Source: Pseudomonadota bacterium
GTDB taxonomy: Bacteria > Pseudomonadota > Gammaproteobacteria > Steroidobacterales > Steroidobacteraceae
Assembly: GCA_023433705.1 (NCBI GenBank)
Contig: JAEYUC010000043.1
Location: forward strand, 62,001 to 126,000
Direction: 5' to 3'
DNA length: 64,000 nucleotides
The notes beneath the pieces were generated by a model. That model saw only the letters and a program-made list of their open reading frames with translations. It was not told where the DNA came from and made no database searches. This document shows positions 35,182 through 43,525 of the stretch, in pieces (position 1 is the stretch's first letter; the number at the start of each line of letters is the position of its first letter). Position numbers and translations under genes: made by a program.

Positions 35182-36383
35182 TCGGCTCCTCCGTGATGCA
35201 TCACGCCGCGGTATCCGGCGACCATGGCCGGCACCGAGAAGCAGTTGACCGCGCGGCTGCGGGCGGCGGCGCCCATCTGCGTGCGCTTGCGCTGGTCCGA
35301 GTACAACGCCGCGATCAGCGCGGGCAAGCGCGCCGCGAGCTCGGTCGGCGAGACGACGTAACCTTCCACACCGTCGTTGATCATTTCGCGCGCGCCGCCG
35401 ATGTTCGAGAGGATCACCGGCCGGCCCATGGCCATGGCCTCGAGGGCCGCATTCGAAAACGATTCGACCGCGACCGAAGGCAACACGAAGATGTCGAGCG
35501 CCGCGAGAGTCGGACGGACGTCTTCGATCTCGCCGATGAAATGCACTCGATCGGCGACTTCGAGCGCGACCGCGCGCCGCATCAGGTGCTGGCGCAGCGG
35601 GCCTCCGCCGGCGAGCACCAGGTGCGCATCGACGCGCGCCACGCGCAGGCGGCGCAACGTCGTGAGCAGCACTTCCTGGTTCTTCTCGGGCGCGAGCCGG
35701 CCCACCGTGCCGAACAGCAGCGAGTCGGGCTTGAGGCCGAGTCGCGCGCGCAGACGTTTGGCCGCCTCGAAGGAACGCGTGAACTCGAAGTGGTCGGCGT
35801 CGACGCCGTTGTAGATGACGGTGGACTTCTTCCACGCCGCGCAATTCGTCTTGAACCAGAATGCGCGCTGCGCTTCGCAACCATGCACGGTGACGTCGAA
35901 CCGTGCCAGCACGAACTGGTACAGGCGCTTCACCGCCCGGTGTCCCCGGAACGTAGAAGTGTTCACGAGCGCCACGGTGCGCGGCCGGTAGCCGACGAAG
36001 CGTGTCGCGAGCGTTACGTACAGGGCCTGGTAGAGGTTCACCGCGATGACCGTCGCGGGCCGCTCCTGCAGGATCATCTGGCGCAGTTTCCACAGCGCGC
36101 GAAACGAGAACTTGCCTGCGCGCTCGAGCTTGCGCAGCGGCACGTCGCGCCGGATGCCCTGCTCGATCGTGAACGGACCGTTGAGGCAGGCGAGCTGCAC
36201 GTTGACGCCCTCGTCCTTGAGCCGGTTCGCGAGTCTCACGATCTTGCGTTCGGAGCCGCCGATACCGAGGTTGTTCACCACGAACAACACGTCCGTGGAC
36301 GTGTTCGTCGAGGTGGTCTCGGACATCCTGCCTTCCCCTTCGAGCGCGGACAGATGCGCGGTGGCGCAAGCGGGTATCGTCAT
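35178..36383 (-). CDS. Glycosyltransferase family 4
   Basis: 401 residues (or 382 from ATG 36326, where the conserved part begins). GT-B fold with VNNLGIGGSERKIVRLA at the start, GTVGRLAPEKNQEVLL, LVLAGGGPLR and the donor-site VLPSVAVESFSNAALEAMAMGRPV. Retaining sugar transferase in the exopolysaccharide operon. ATG 36383 overlaps the stop of the previous gene (ATGA), a pattern shared by four consecutive junctions here, which is why it is preferred. Confidence 0.9.
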   Translation of the reverse strand: MTIPACATAHLSALEGEGRMSETTSTNTSTDVLFVVNNLGIGGSERKIVRLANRLKDEGVNVQLACLNGPFTIEQGIRRDVPLRKLERAGKFSFRALWKLRQMILQERPATVIAVNLYQALYVTLATRFVGYRPRTVALVNTSTFRGHRAVKRLYQFVLARFDVTVHGCEAQRAFWFKTNCAAWKKSTVIYNGVDADHFEFTRSFEAAKRLRARLGLKPDSLLFGTVGRLAPEKNQEVLLTTLRRLRVARVDAHLVLAGGGPLRQHLMRRAVALEVADRVHFIGEIEDVRPTLAALDIFVLPSVAVESFSNAALEAMAMGRPVILSNIGGAREMINDGVEGYVVSPTELAARLPALIAALYSDQRKRTQMGAAARSRAVNCFSVPAMVAGYRGVMHHGGAE

Positions 36384-37534
36384 GGTGAGACTCCTTCATC
36401 GGCGGCGTCGAGCCGAAGACGCCTGGGTTCACGTTCCAGTAGTTCGAGATAGCGGGTGGCCACGCCCGTGGTGTATTCGCGGCGCGCGAACTCGCGCGCC
36501 TGCTGGCCGATGTGTTCCCGGTAACCGTCGACCTCGAGCAGCTCGCGTAGCGCATCGCGCATCTCGTCGACCGAGGTCGCGACGCGGCCCAACTGCATCC
36601 GGCGCACCAGGCCGTCGGGATCGAAGAAGCTCACCACCGGTACGCCGCGGATCCATGCCTGCAGGAAGGTGTTGGGAAAACCTTCGATGCTCGAGGTATT
36701 GAGGAAGACCTTCGCGCGATCGAACAGCGCGGCCGTATCGGTGTAACGCACCGGACCCAGCATCGTCACGTTCGGCAGGCGCGCCGCGGCCGCGGCCACG
36801 TCATCGTAGTAGGTCTTGCCGCCGGGCATCGGTCCGCCGGCGAGCGTGAAGTTGAGCTTCGGCAGATGGCGCGCGAGTTCGAGCGCGAGCTCGGGGCGCT
36901 TCAGCCGTCGCAGGTTGCACAGCCACAGGACGTCTATGTCCTTCTTCGCATCGATCGTCGGCTTCGGCTGCTCGACGATCATGTTGACCACGCTGCTGTC
37001 GAGGCCGTGGTTCTTGCGCAGCATCTGCGCCTGGGATTCCGTCTGCGCCGCGCGCACGTCGGCGCGCCGCAGTCCGAAGTCGTAGAGCTTGCGGTCGCGC
37101 CAGAAACGGATGCGCGCGTGAACCTTCTCGCAGTCGCTGTCCGAGGCGACTCGGAACACGAAGCGACGCTTGGCGGTACGGCAGAACCAGGCGGTGATGC
37201 CGGTGAAGGCGCCGGCGGGCGACTGGTAGTAGACGTCCGCGTCCGCGTCGGCCATCGCGCCGACCACTCGCGTCGCGCGCGGATGAATGAAGCGAAGTCC
37301 GGGGATACCTGCCTCGCGCCGATGCGCGGCGATGGCCGTGATGCCGTCGTGGACGCGCGTCGGGCCCTGGCCTTCGTCGTGCACGATGATCGACACGTCG
37401 TAGCCGAGATCGCGCCACGCGCGTGCGAGCAGCACGTGTTGCACGGACTCGCCGCCGCCGTGCTGCAGGTCGCCGTTCCCGGACAACATGCCGTACGAAT
37501 CGAGGCCCACGATGCAGATCTTCCGGACACTCAT
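36380..37534 (-). CDS. Glycosyltransferase family 4
   Basis: 384 residues. The N-terminal half has KICIVGLDSYGML and GGGESVQHVLLARAW; the donor half has VLWLCNLRRLKRPELALELA, FTLAGGP and NTSSIEGFPNTFLQAWIRGVPVV with the retaining-enzyme E-x7 motif shortened to EGFPNTFLQAW (Gln in place of the second Glu). ATGA overlaps on both sides. It adds a sugar to the lipid-linked repeat unit; sugar and linkage are unknown. Confidence 0.9.
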   Translation of the reverse strand: MSVRKICIVGLDSYGMLSGNGDLQHGGGESVQHVLLARAWRDLGYDVSIIVHDEGQGPTRVHDGITAIAAHRREAGIPGLRFIHPRATRVVGAMADADADVYYQSPAGAFTGITAWFCRTAKRRFVFRVASDSDCEKVHARIRFWRDRKLYDFGLRRADVRAAQTESQAQMLRKNHGLDSSVVNMIVEQPKPTIDAKKDIDVLWLCNLRRLKRPELALELARHLPKLNFTLAGGPMPGGKTYYDDVAAAAARLPNVTMLGPVRYTDTAALFDRAKVFLNTSSIEGFPNTFLQAWIRGVPVVSFFDPDGLVRRMQLGRVATSVDEMRDALRELLEVDGYREHIGQQAREFARREYTTGVATRYLELLEREPRRLRLDAADEGVSP

Positions 37535-38829
37535 GCGCGCCGCCTCGCACCCGAGGCCCACCCGTACGGATCGGTTTGTATCGCACGCCCGCGCTGACCG
37601 CGCTCGGGTTCCGGCGCGACGGCCGGCGACTCCTGCACGCACAACACCACGCGCATGACGACGCCGGTGTACATCCAGAAGTAGATCCAGGGTGTGTGCA
37701 GATCCACGAAGAACACGGCGCAACTGATCGCGAGTCCGCCGAACACGAATGCCATGAGCTGACCGCGCGCCGGCTGTTCGGCGAGCATGCTGGCGCGCAA
37801 CGCGCGCGCGATCGGCGAGAACAGCAGGTAGCAACCCGTGGCGAGGCCGACCAGGCCGAGGTTGAACCACAACGCGAGGTAGTGATTGTGCGGCGAGTAG
37901 TTGAACGGCATCGACCAGTACACGTCCCAGCCGAAGCCCGTGACGAACGTGATCGGCGCCTTGTACATCGCGTAGATCAGCGTGGCCCAGATCTCGCTGC
38001 GGCCGGAGCTCGCCACGCCGATGTCGATGTTGCCCGTCTGGCCGAAGACGCGCTCGGTGAGCAGTCCGCCGTAGTCCGAGAAGGCCAGCGCGATCACGAA
38101 CGCGACCAATGCCGCGGACGCCCAGGCGAATACGCGACTGTAGGAAATCACCTGCCGGTATAGATAGGCGCCGACCGCGCAGGCGAAGACGACGCCCACG
38201 AATCCGCCGCGCGACGCGGTGCCCGCGAGGGCGACCACCGACACGATCGCGCCACAGGCCCAGAAGAATCGCCTCATGCCATGCGAGGCCACCGCGGCGG
38301 CGATCAGCCCCGGCAGCAGCAGGATGATGTAGGCGGCGTACTGGTTGGATTCGCCGATCGCGCCCTGCGTACGGCCGTCCAGGCGCTCGGTGAAACCGAG
38401 ATTGATGATGCCGGCGTTGTCGAGAACGGTGCCGAGGTTGGCGAAGATGGCGCCCGCGAGGATCCACTTGATGACCTTGATCCCGTCCTCGATCGTGTGC
38501 ACCCCGAACAGGAACACGAGGAAGAAGATGAAGTAGTCGACCAGGTGGCTCTTTAGTTTGATGCCGCTCGCGACGAGGTCATAACCCTGGTATTCGACGA
38601 CGAGCGCGGCGATGAGCCAGGTGACGATCGCGTAACCGATCTGGATGATGAACGCGCCCTGCATCGGACCGGCCGCCATCACCGAGCTGCGGGCCATGAC
38701 CATGCGCAGCGCGAGGAAGGTCGCGAGCATGTAGATGACGAGATTCTTGGCCGAGAGGCCCGTGGTGATCGTGAGATCCCAGCGCAGGACTTCCGTCGTG
38801 AGCAGGAAGAACGACGCGATTCCGAGCAA
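37531..38829 (-). CDS. O-antigen ligase/Wzy-like polymerase membrane protein
   Basis: 432 residues with 10-12 hydrophobic segments and the large periplasmic loop near the C-terminal third that ends in SPHNHYLALWFNLGLVG, the Wzy_C/O-antigen-ligase signature. It probably joins repeat units into the polymer in the periplasm. The start is uncertain: TTG 38829 is the in-frame codon, with AAGGGG about 14 bases upstream. A start a little upstream is possible. Coupled by ATGA to the downstream glycosyltransferase. Confidence 0.88.
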   Translation of the reverse strand: MLGIASFFLLTTEVLRWDLTITTGLSAKNLVIYMLATFLALRMVMARSSVMAAGPMQGAFIIQIGYAIVTWLIAALVVEYQGYDLVASGIKLKSHLVDYFIFFLVFLFGVHTIEDGIKVIKWILAGAIFANLGTVLDNAGIINLGFTERLDGRTQGAIGESNQYAAYIILLLPGLIAAAVASHGMRRFFWACGAIVSVVALAGTASRGGFVGVVFACAVGAYLYRQVISYSRVFAWASAALVAFVIALAFSDYGGLLTERVFGQTGNIDIGVASSGRSEIWATLIYAMYKAPITFVTGFGWDVYWSMPFNYSPHNHYLALWFNLGLVGLATGCYLLFSPIARALRASMLAEQPARGQLMAFVFGGLAISCAVFFVDLHTPWIYFWMYTGVVMRVVLCVQESPAVAPEPERGQRGRAIQTDPYGWASGARRRA

Positions 38830-38874
38830 AGTCGCCAGACAAATCCCCTTTTTCCGAGTCAGCCGTGTGCACGG

Positions 38875-40314
38875 TCAGTAAGCCCGATCCGTCTTGATCA
38901 CGGTGACCACCGTGGCCAGGAGGATCTGCAGGTCCAGAAGCGGTGACCAGGTGCGCATGTATTCGAGATCGAACAGCACGCGCCTTTCCATGTCTTCGAC
39001 CCGTGCGGTCTCGCCGCGACATCCGCGCACTTGCGCGAGACCCGTGATGCCCGGCAGGACCTTGTGCCTAACCATGTACCGTTTGATCAGCTTGCGGTAT
39101 TCCTCGTTGTGAGCAACCGCATGTGGGCGGGGTCCTACGAGACTCATGGTGCCCTCGAGAACATTGATGAGCTGCGGCAACTCGTCCAGCGACCAGCGTC
39201 GCAGCACGCGGCCGACCGGCGTCACGCGGCGGTCGTGACGGCGGGCCTGACTTATGTGAGAGCCGTTCTCGCACACCGTCATCGTGCGGAACTTGTAGAC
39301 GTCGATCTCGCGGCCGTCGAGGCCGTAGCGCCGCTGGCGAAACAGCACGGGACCCGGCGAGCTGCGACGCACGGCGAACGCAATAGCCAGCAGCAACGGC
39401 GAGATCACCACGATGCCGATGCCCGCGATCACGACGTCCATGAGGCGTTTCACCAGCCCGCGGTAGCCGTGAAACGGCGTCTCGCACATCGCCACCACCG
39501 GGAGTCCGAGGATCTCGCTGGTGCGCTGCTGGATGACGTCGAAGCCCGTGATGTCGGGCACGTAGTAGATGGACGCGGTGGTGTCCCCGAGCTCGTGCAC
39601 GAGCTCGCGCATGCGGCTCACCTGCCCCGGTGGGATCGCGATGAAAATCACGTCGATGTTGCGCGACTTCACGAACGAGGCGACGTCGCCGAACGTGCCA
39701 AGAAGCTGCGCGTGTTTGGCGCAACCCAGGCGATCGCTGCCGCGGTCGTCGAAGAAACCGGCGACGGTCATGCCGAGCTCGTGGTGTTGCGCGAGCCGCC
39801 GGGTCAGTTCCATCGACGCCTGCGTGCAACCGACGATGATCGCGCGACGCGCATGTGTCGCGTCCATCAACAACGCACGCGTAATGGTCTGGAGCAGCAG
39901 CGTGAAGCCCACGAGCAGCACCGGCGTCACGAGCACCCACGTGACGATCACCCGCCGCGAAAAGGTTTCCGAATACTTGGTGACGTAGCCGAGCGCGAGC
40001 AGCACGGCGACCAGCACGGCCCACCGCAGCAGCAGGTTCGTCGACAGCTCCAGGCGCGACGAGACGATCTGGTGCGACTGATTGTGTGGCGGCAACACCG
40101 CGAGCGTCGCCATCGCGGCCAGGATCGACAGCACCACGAAGGGTTTGTCGTAGTCCACGCCGAACAGTCGGCACAGCGGATAGAACATCACACCGGCCAG
40201 CACCGCCGGCAGCGCGTCCATGAGCCACAACAACACCGGCGCCACCAGGGACGTGCCGCGCTTGAAGATGATTGGCTGACTGACCTGGTAGGGGTACTGG
40301 TACTCGTGGCTCAT
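38875..40314 (-). CDS. Undecaprenyl-phosphate sugar phosphotransferase (WcaJ type)
   Basis: 479 residues. Four or five N-terminal membrane helices (25-140), a Rossmann-like middle domain (150-260) and a C-terminal bacterial sugar transferase domain (290-479) with KRLMDVVIAGIGIVVISPL, VYKFRTM, RRWSLDELPQLINVL and GPRPHA. It starts the exopolysaccharide by moving a hexose-1-phosphate onto undecaprenyl phosphate in the inner membrane. ATG 40314 is chosen at the start of family similarity. First gene after the terminator 40355-40385. Confidence 0.93.
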   Translation of the reverse strand: MSHEYQYPYQVSQPIIFKRGTSLVAPVLLWLMDALPAVLAGVMFYPLCRLFGVDYDKPFVVLSILAAMATLAVLPPHNQSHQIVSSRLELSTNLLLRWAVLVAVLLALGYVTKYSETFSRRVIVTWVLVTPVLLVGFTLLLQTITRALLMDATHARRAIIVGCTQASMELTRRLAQHHELGMTVAGFFDDRGSDRLGCAKHAQLLGTFGDVASFVKSRNIDVIFIAIPPGQVSRMRELVHELGDTTASIYYVPDITGFDVIQQRTSEILGLPVVAMCETPFHGYRGLVKRLMDVVIAGIGIVVISPLLLAIAFAVRRSSPGPVLFRQRRYGLDGREIDVYKFRTMTVCENGSHISQARRHDRRVTPVGRVLRRWSLDELPQLINVLEGTMSLVGPRPHAVAHNEEYRKLIKRYMVRHKVLPGITGLAQVRGCRGETARVEDMERRVLFDLEYMRTWSPLLDLQILLATVVTVIKTDRAY

Positions 40315-40354
40315 CGGCAGTCGCACGTCCCTTATGCTTATGAGCGATGAGAAT

Positions 40355-40385
40355 AAAAAAAGGCCGGCGTTGTTCACGCCGGCCT
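40355..40385 (-). terminator. Intrinsic terminator after the pectate-lyase-like gene
   Basis: The stem AGGCCGGCGT (40361-40370) pairs with ACGCCGGCCT (40376-40385); on the minus strand it is followed by a run of T (plus A 40355-40360). It separates the lyase transcript from the sugar-assembly operon. Confidence 0.9.
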
Positions 40386-40445
40386 GATTCATCGCTCACT
40401 GCCACCCGACGATTACACGTCGTGGTTGCGGTTCCTACATCGTCA

Positions 40446-41843
40446 TCATTGCACTGACACCGAAAGAGGTGCGGACGGGCTTGTCGCCGGCACGGTGCCG
40501 CAGATCGCCGCATCCATCGAGTGCAGCCACGTCTCGAGATGAGTGTAGCCACTCGACTGCACCGTGTTGGCGTTCGAGGGCAGCGTGAGTCGGCGCGTAT
40601 TCTGCGTGACCGTCGGCCAGCCGCCGGCGTTGAGATTGCAACGCGAGGTGCCGTTCGACGAGACGCAATTGATGATGCGGCCGTTGCGGTTGCGGACCGA
40701 GCTCACGACGCGCCGGTCGACGCTGTCGCGATCCGCCGGACGCGCGCCAGCGAAGTTCAGCACGCGCTCGTACACCGAGTTGTTCGCGGTCGAACGCGCG
40801 GTGAGACCCGTGTTCCACACCGGCGGCGACGTGACCATCATCCCGGAGAACTGGCTGCCCGTGAACTGCAGCAGCTGCGAGCCGTCCGCCGGCGCGACGT
40901 TGTCGGCCTGGTGCACGCGGCCGCTCGAGGCGAGCGTGTATTCGCCGCTCGTGCGGATGTAGATAGGCCGCGTGTTGCGCGTGAAGTTCGGTCCGCGCAG
41001 GAACACGTTGCCGACGATCGAGCTGTTCGTCTGGCGGCCGCTCGCGCTCTGCAGGTCCACGTCCATGTTGGCGCGGTTGTAGACCACGTTGTTCACGAAG
41101 ACGAGGTTGCGGGCGCGCGAGAGCGGGTTGCGCTCGACGATGTGCGCGAACAGGTTGCCCACGACCGTCACGCGTCCCTGGCCCGAGTTGCTGCCGAGGA
41201 TCAGGCCGTAACCGTGACGCTCGATGCTGCCGCCGTCGTCCGTCGGATGAATCGACTGGTCGAGCGGCTCGGAGAAGATGTTGTTGCTGAGCGTGATGTT
41301 GTCGTAGTTGCCCCAGACGCTCGCGATCTCGTCGATCGCCCAGCTGAACGAGCAGTGGTCGATGACGACGTTGCGCACCGGACGCGTATCGCTGCCTTCG
41401 ATCTTGAGCGCGTCGCGGTTGGACGGATCCGGACCGTTCGCATCGTCGCCGACGCGGATGCGCAGATGCTGGACGAGCACGTCGGAGGCCTGGATGCGCA
41501 GCGCGGCGCCGCGCAGCATGATGCCGGGCGACGGCGCGGTCTGGCCCGCGATCGTCAGGTTGTCGTTGCGGACCATCAGGTCGCTCGTCAGACGGATCGT
41601 GCCCGACACCTCGAACACGCACACGCGCGGACCCGTCGCGTCGATACAGGCCTTCAGCGAACCCGATCCCGACGCGTTCAGGTTGGTCACGCGGTGCACG
41701 GTGCCGCCGCGGCCGGCGGGCGTCTCGATACCGAAACCGACGCCTCCCTGGACCACCGGCACCGCCTGGGCGGCGATGGCGCCCAGCGTAACCGTTGCGG
41801 CCGCTAACAACTTCATCTTGGTCCGGACACTAGCAAGCTTCAT
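40446..41843 (-). CDS. Pectate-lyase-like secreted protein (parallel beta-helix)
   Basis: 465 residues with a signal peptide cut at about 27 (AIAAQA before VPVVQG). The rest is a right-handed beta-helix lyase of the PL1-like group: GRGGTVHRVTNLN, VVIDHCSFSWAIDE, a Ca-site-like stretch and GHGYGLILGS-type turn (RHGYGLILGS). Such enzymes cut polygalacturonate or related uronate chains by beta-elimination. It lies in an exopolysaccharide locus with an AlgD-like dehydrogenase, so its target may be the polymer made here. GAGGGG lies about ten bases before the ATG. Confidence 0.85.
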   Translation of the reverse strand: MKLASVRTKMKLLAAATVTLGAIAAQAVPVVQGGVGFGIETPAGRGGTVHRVTNLNASGSGSLKACIDATGPRVCVFEVSGTIRLTSDLMVRNDNLTIAGQTAPSPGIMLRGAALRIQASDVLVQHLRIRVGDDANGPDPSNRDALKIEGSDTRPVRNVVIDHCSFSWAIDEIASVWGNYDNITLSNNIFSEPLDQSIHPTDDGGSIERHGYGLILGSNSGQGRVTVVGNLFAHIVERNPLSRARNLVFVNNVVYNRANMDVDLQSASGRQTNSSIVGNVFLRGPNFTRNTRPIYIRTSGEYTLASSGRVHQADNVAPADGSQLLQFTGSQFSGMMVTSPPVWNTGLTARSTANNSVYERVLNFAGARPADRDSVDRRVVSSVRNRNGRIINCVSSNGTSRCNLNAGGWPTVTQNTRRLTLPSNANTVQSSGYTHLETWLHSMDAAICGTVPATSPSAPLSVSVQ

Positions 41844-41887
41844 TGCGGAATTCCCCTCGGAAAAACGGAAGACAGTCGTCGGAAAGG

Positions 41888-42676
41888 TCAGATCGACTTC
41901 TGGACGGCGATCGACGGCACACCCTCGAGCCCGTTGGCGTTCACCGCGGTGACGGCGAAGTACCACACGCCGCTTTCGAGCGAACTGATCGTGTACGACG
42001 TCGCGTTCGGGTCTTCGATGTAGACGCTCTGGTCGAGCTCCTCGGCGGTTCGACCGTACGAAATGCGATAACCCGCGAGATCGTCGAGCGGCGAGCCGTC
42101 CATCTTCGACGGCGGCGCCACCCACTGCACGGAGGCGCCACCGGCGACGGGAGCGCCCGCTTCGGCGACCACGATCGTGAACGGGGCGATCGACGCCTGC
42201 AGCGAACCGTCGGCAACGGTCACCGTGATCGCTTCGTGCGAGCCGATGTCGCTCGCCGTGGGCGTGCCCGAGATTCGGCCGGTGGCGGCATCGAGCGTGG
42301 CCCAGGGCGGAAGATTGGCCGCCGTGAACGTCAGCGAGTCGCCGTCCGCGTCCTGCGCGATCGGCTGGAACTGGTAGAGCGCACCGACGATGGCCGTGCT
42401 GCCCGCCGAGCCCGTGATCGTGGGCGCGGAGTTACCCGCCGCCGGCGGCGTCGTGCCAGGATCCGGAGTCGGATCAGGCGTCGGCTGCGGAGTCGGAGTC
42501 GGCGAAGGAGTCGGCGTGGGCGACGGTGTTTCCGCCGGTGCCGATGCGGGAGGCGGACTGCTCGCGGTGCCACCGTCACTGCCGGCGCTGCCACCGCCAC
42601 CACCGCAGCCGTAGCTGAACGCGATGACCGCGGCAGGTAGGAGCGCTCTTACGAAATTGCGCGCATTGACTTGCAT
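41888..42676 (-). CDS. Ig/fibronectin-III lipoprotein
   Basis: 262 residues. Lipobox-like FSYGC (Cys24), then a Gly/Ser stretch and a Pro/Thr/Asp linker (46-80) that spans the wall or periplasm. A putative-Ig (cadherin-like) domain at 85-170 (SAPTITGSAG, GRISGTPTASDIG) and a fibronectin-III domain at 175-262 (WVAPPSKMDGSPLDDLAGYRISYG) follow. Such modules bind carbohydrates or proteins at the surface. It is 44 bases upstream of the pectate-lyase-like gene, so both are likely one operon. Confidence 0.82.
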   Translation of the reverse strand: MQVNARNFVRALLPAAVIAFSYGCGGGGGSAGSDGGTASSPPPASAPAETPSPTPTPSPTPTPQPTPDPTPDPGTTPPAAGNSAPTITGSAGSTAIVGALYQFQPIAQDADGDSLTFTAANLPPWATLDAATGRISGTPTASDIGSHEAITVTVADGSLQASIAPFTIVVAEAGAPVAGGASVQWVAPPSKMDGSPLDDLAGYRISYGRTAEELDQSVYIEDPNATSYTISSLESGVWYFAVTAVNANGLEGVPSIAVQKSI

Positions 42677-42755
42677 GTGTCGGAATCCTCCGTCGCTGCC
42701 CGTCCTGGACAGGAGGCGATTTAGGACTCCGCGTGCAAATGTTTCAGCGCGATGG

Positions 42756-42788
42756 AAAAAAAATGCCTGCAGACCCCCTCGTCTGCAG
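42756..42788 (-). terminator. Intrinsic terminator after the 161-aa gene
   Basis: On the minus strand CTGCAGAC (plus 42781-42788) pairs with GTCTGCAG (plus 42767-42774), followed by GCAT and eight T (plus A 42756-42763). It ends the transcript of gene 42895-43380 and precedes the lipoprotein/lyase pair. Confidence 0.88.
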
Positions 42789-42814
42789 ATCGCGACAATC
42801 GAATTAATTCAAAT

Positions 42815-42837
42815 GGTTACGCTACGTGAGCGGTACC
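42815..42837. promoter_or_regulatory. Imperfect dyad, possible operator
   Basis: GGTTACGCTACGTGAGCGGTACC forms arms GGT-TA-CGCT and AGCG-GT-ACC with a short centre. It lies in the AT-richer stretch upstream of the lipoprotein/lyase operon, past the terminator of the previous gene, a natural operator position. Confidence 0.3.
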
Positions 42838-42894
42838 GGGCCCCCAGAAGAAATGTGAACCGGAGCGGCCGACCGCGGTGTCGGACGACGCCCG

Positions 42895-43380
42895 TCAACC
42901 CCCCGAGGGGGCGATGCACCTGAGCGTGCCCTTGTAGTTCTGCTCGACCATCGTGCGCAGCGACTCGCACATCGCGACGCCCTCCTCGTCGGTCAGCCCG
43001 TAGACGACGAGGCGGCCATCGCGCTCGCCGGAAGTGCCCGCGGTGGCGCTCAGGTAGGCAGACGGAATCGGTCGATCCTCGAAGAGTCGCGCGTAGCGCG
43101 GCGCGAGCTGGTCGCGGCAGACGGGTTCGTGCAGCTTGCACGACTCGCAGTTTTCGAGCGCCGCCTCCCAGTCCATGCGCACGCGGGCTTCGCAATCCGC
43201 CTGGCTACTGGCGCGGGTGAAGACCGCCATCTCGAGTTCCCGGTCGTCGAACACCGCGGTGGCGCGCATCTCGCCGTATATCGGCGAATCGATGACGAGT
43301 GGAGGAGCACTCTCGCTGTTCTGTTTGTACACGACGTAGCAGACGATCACGAACGCGATCGTCGACAAAAGAGCTTTCAT
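42895..43380 (-). CDS. Cys-rich exported hypothetical protein, 161 aa
   Basis: GGGAGG precedes ATG 43380. An N-terminal hydrophobic helix (4-18) would anchor it in or export it across the inner membrane. The remaining part has six cysteines (ADCEAR, ENCESC, PVCRDQ, AMCESL, LRCIAP), compatible with disulfides in the periplasm, and aromatic and acidic residues. No domain is recognised. It sits between the AlgD-like gene and the lyase/lipoprotein pair, separated from both by hairpins. Confidence 0.7.
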   Translation of the reverse strand: MKALLSTIAFVIVCYVVYKQNSESAPPLVIDSPIYGEMRATAVFDDRELEMAVFTRASSQADCEARVRMDWEAALENCESCKLHEPVCRDQLAPRYARLFEDRPIPSAYLSATAGTSGERDGRLVVYGLTDEEGVAMCESLRTMVEQNYKGTLRCIAPSGG

Positions 43381-43416
43381 CGGACCTCCCTGGACCGGGA
43401 GCGATGATAGCGTCGA

Positions 43417-43521
43417 AAGATGGTGCCTGGCACGGAAAACCCGGGAGAAGCGGGGAGACCGTCACACAAGGCGCCTGCGTCCCACCGCTTCTCCCAGCTT
43501 TTCCGTGCCAGGCACCGTCTT
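43417..43521. repeat. Long inverted repeat with GGTGCCTGGCAC arms
   Basis: GGTGCCTGGCACGGAAAA (from 43422) is exactly inverted at the right end, TTTTCCGTGCCAGGCACC (to 43516). Next to these, GGGAGAAGCGG pairs with CCGCTTCTCCC; the flanks AAGA/TCTT extend the stem. About 30 paired bases flank a loop of about 40. REP-type or small non-autonomous element between the algD-like and 161-aa genes. Confidence 0.8.
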
Positions 43522-43525
43522 CAAA

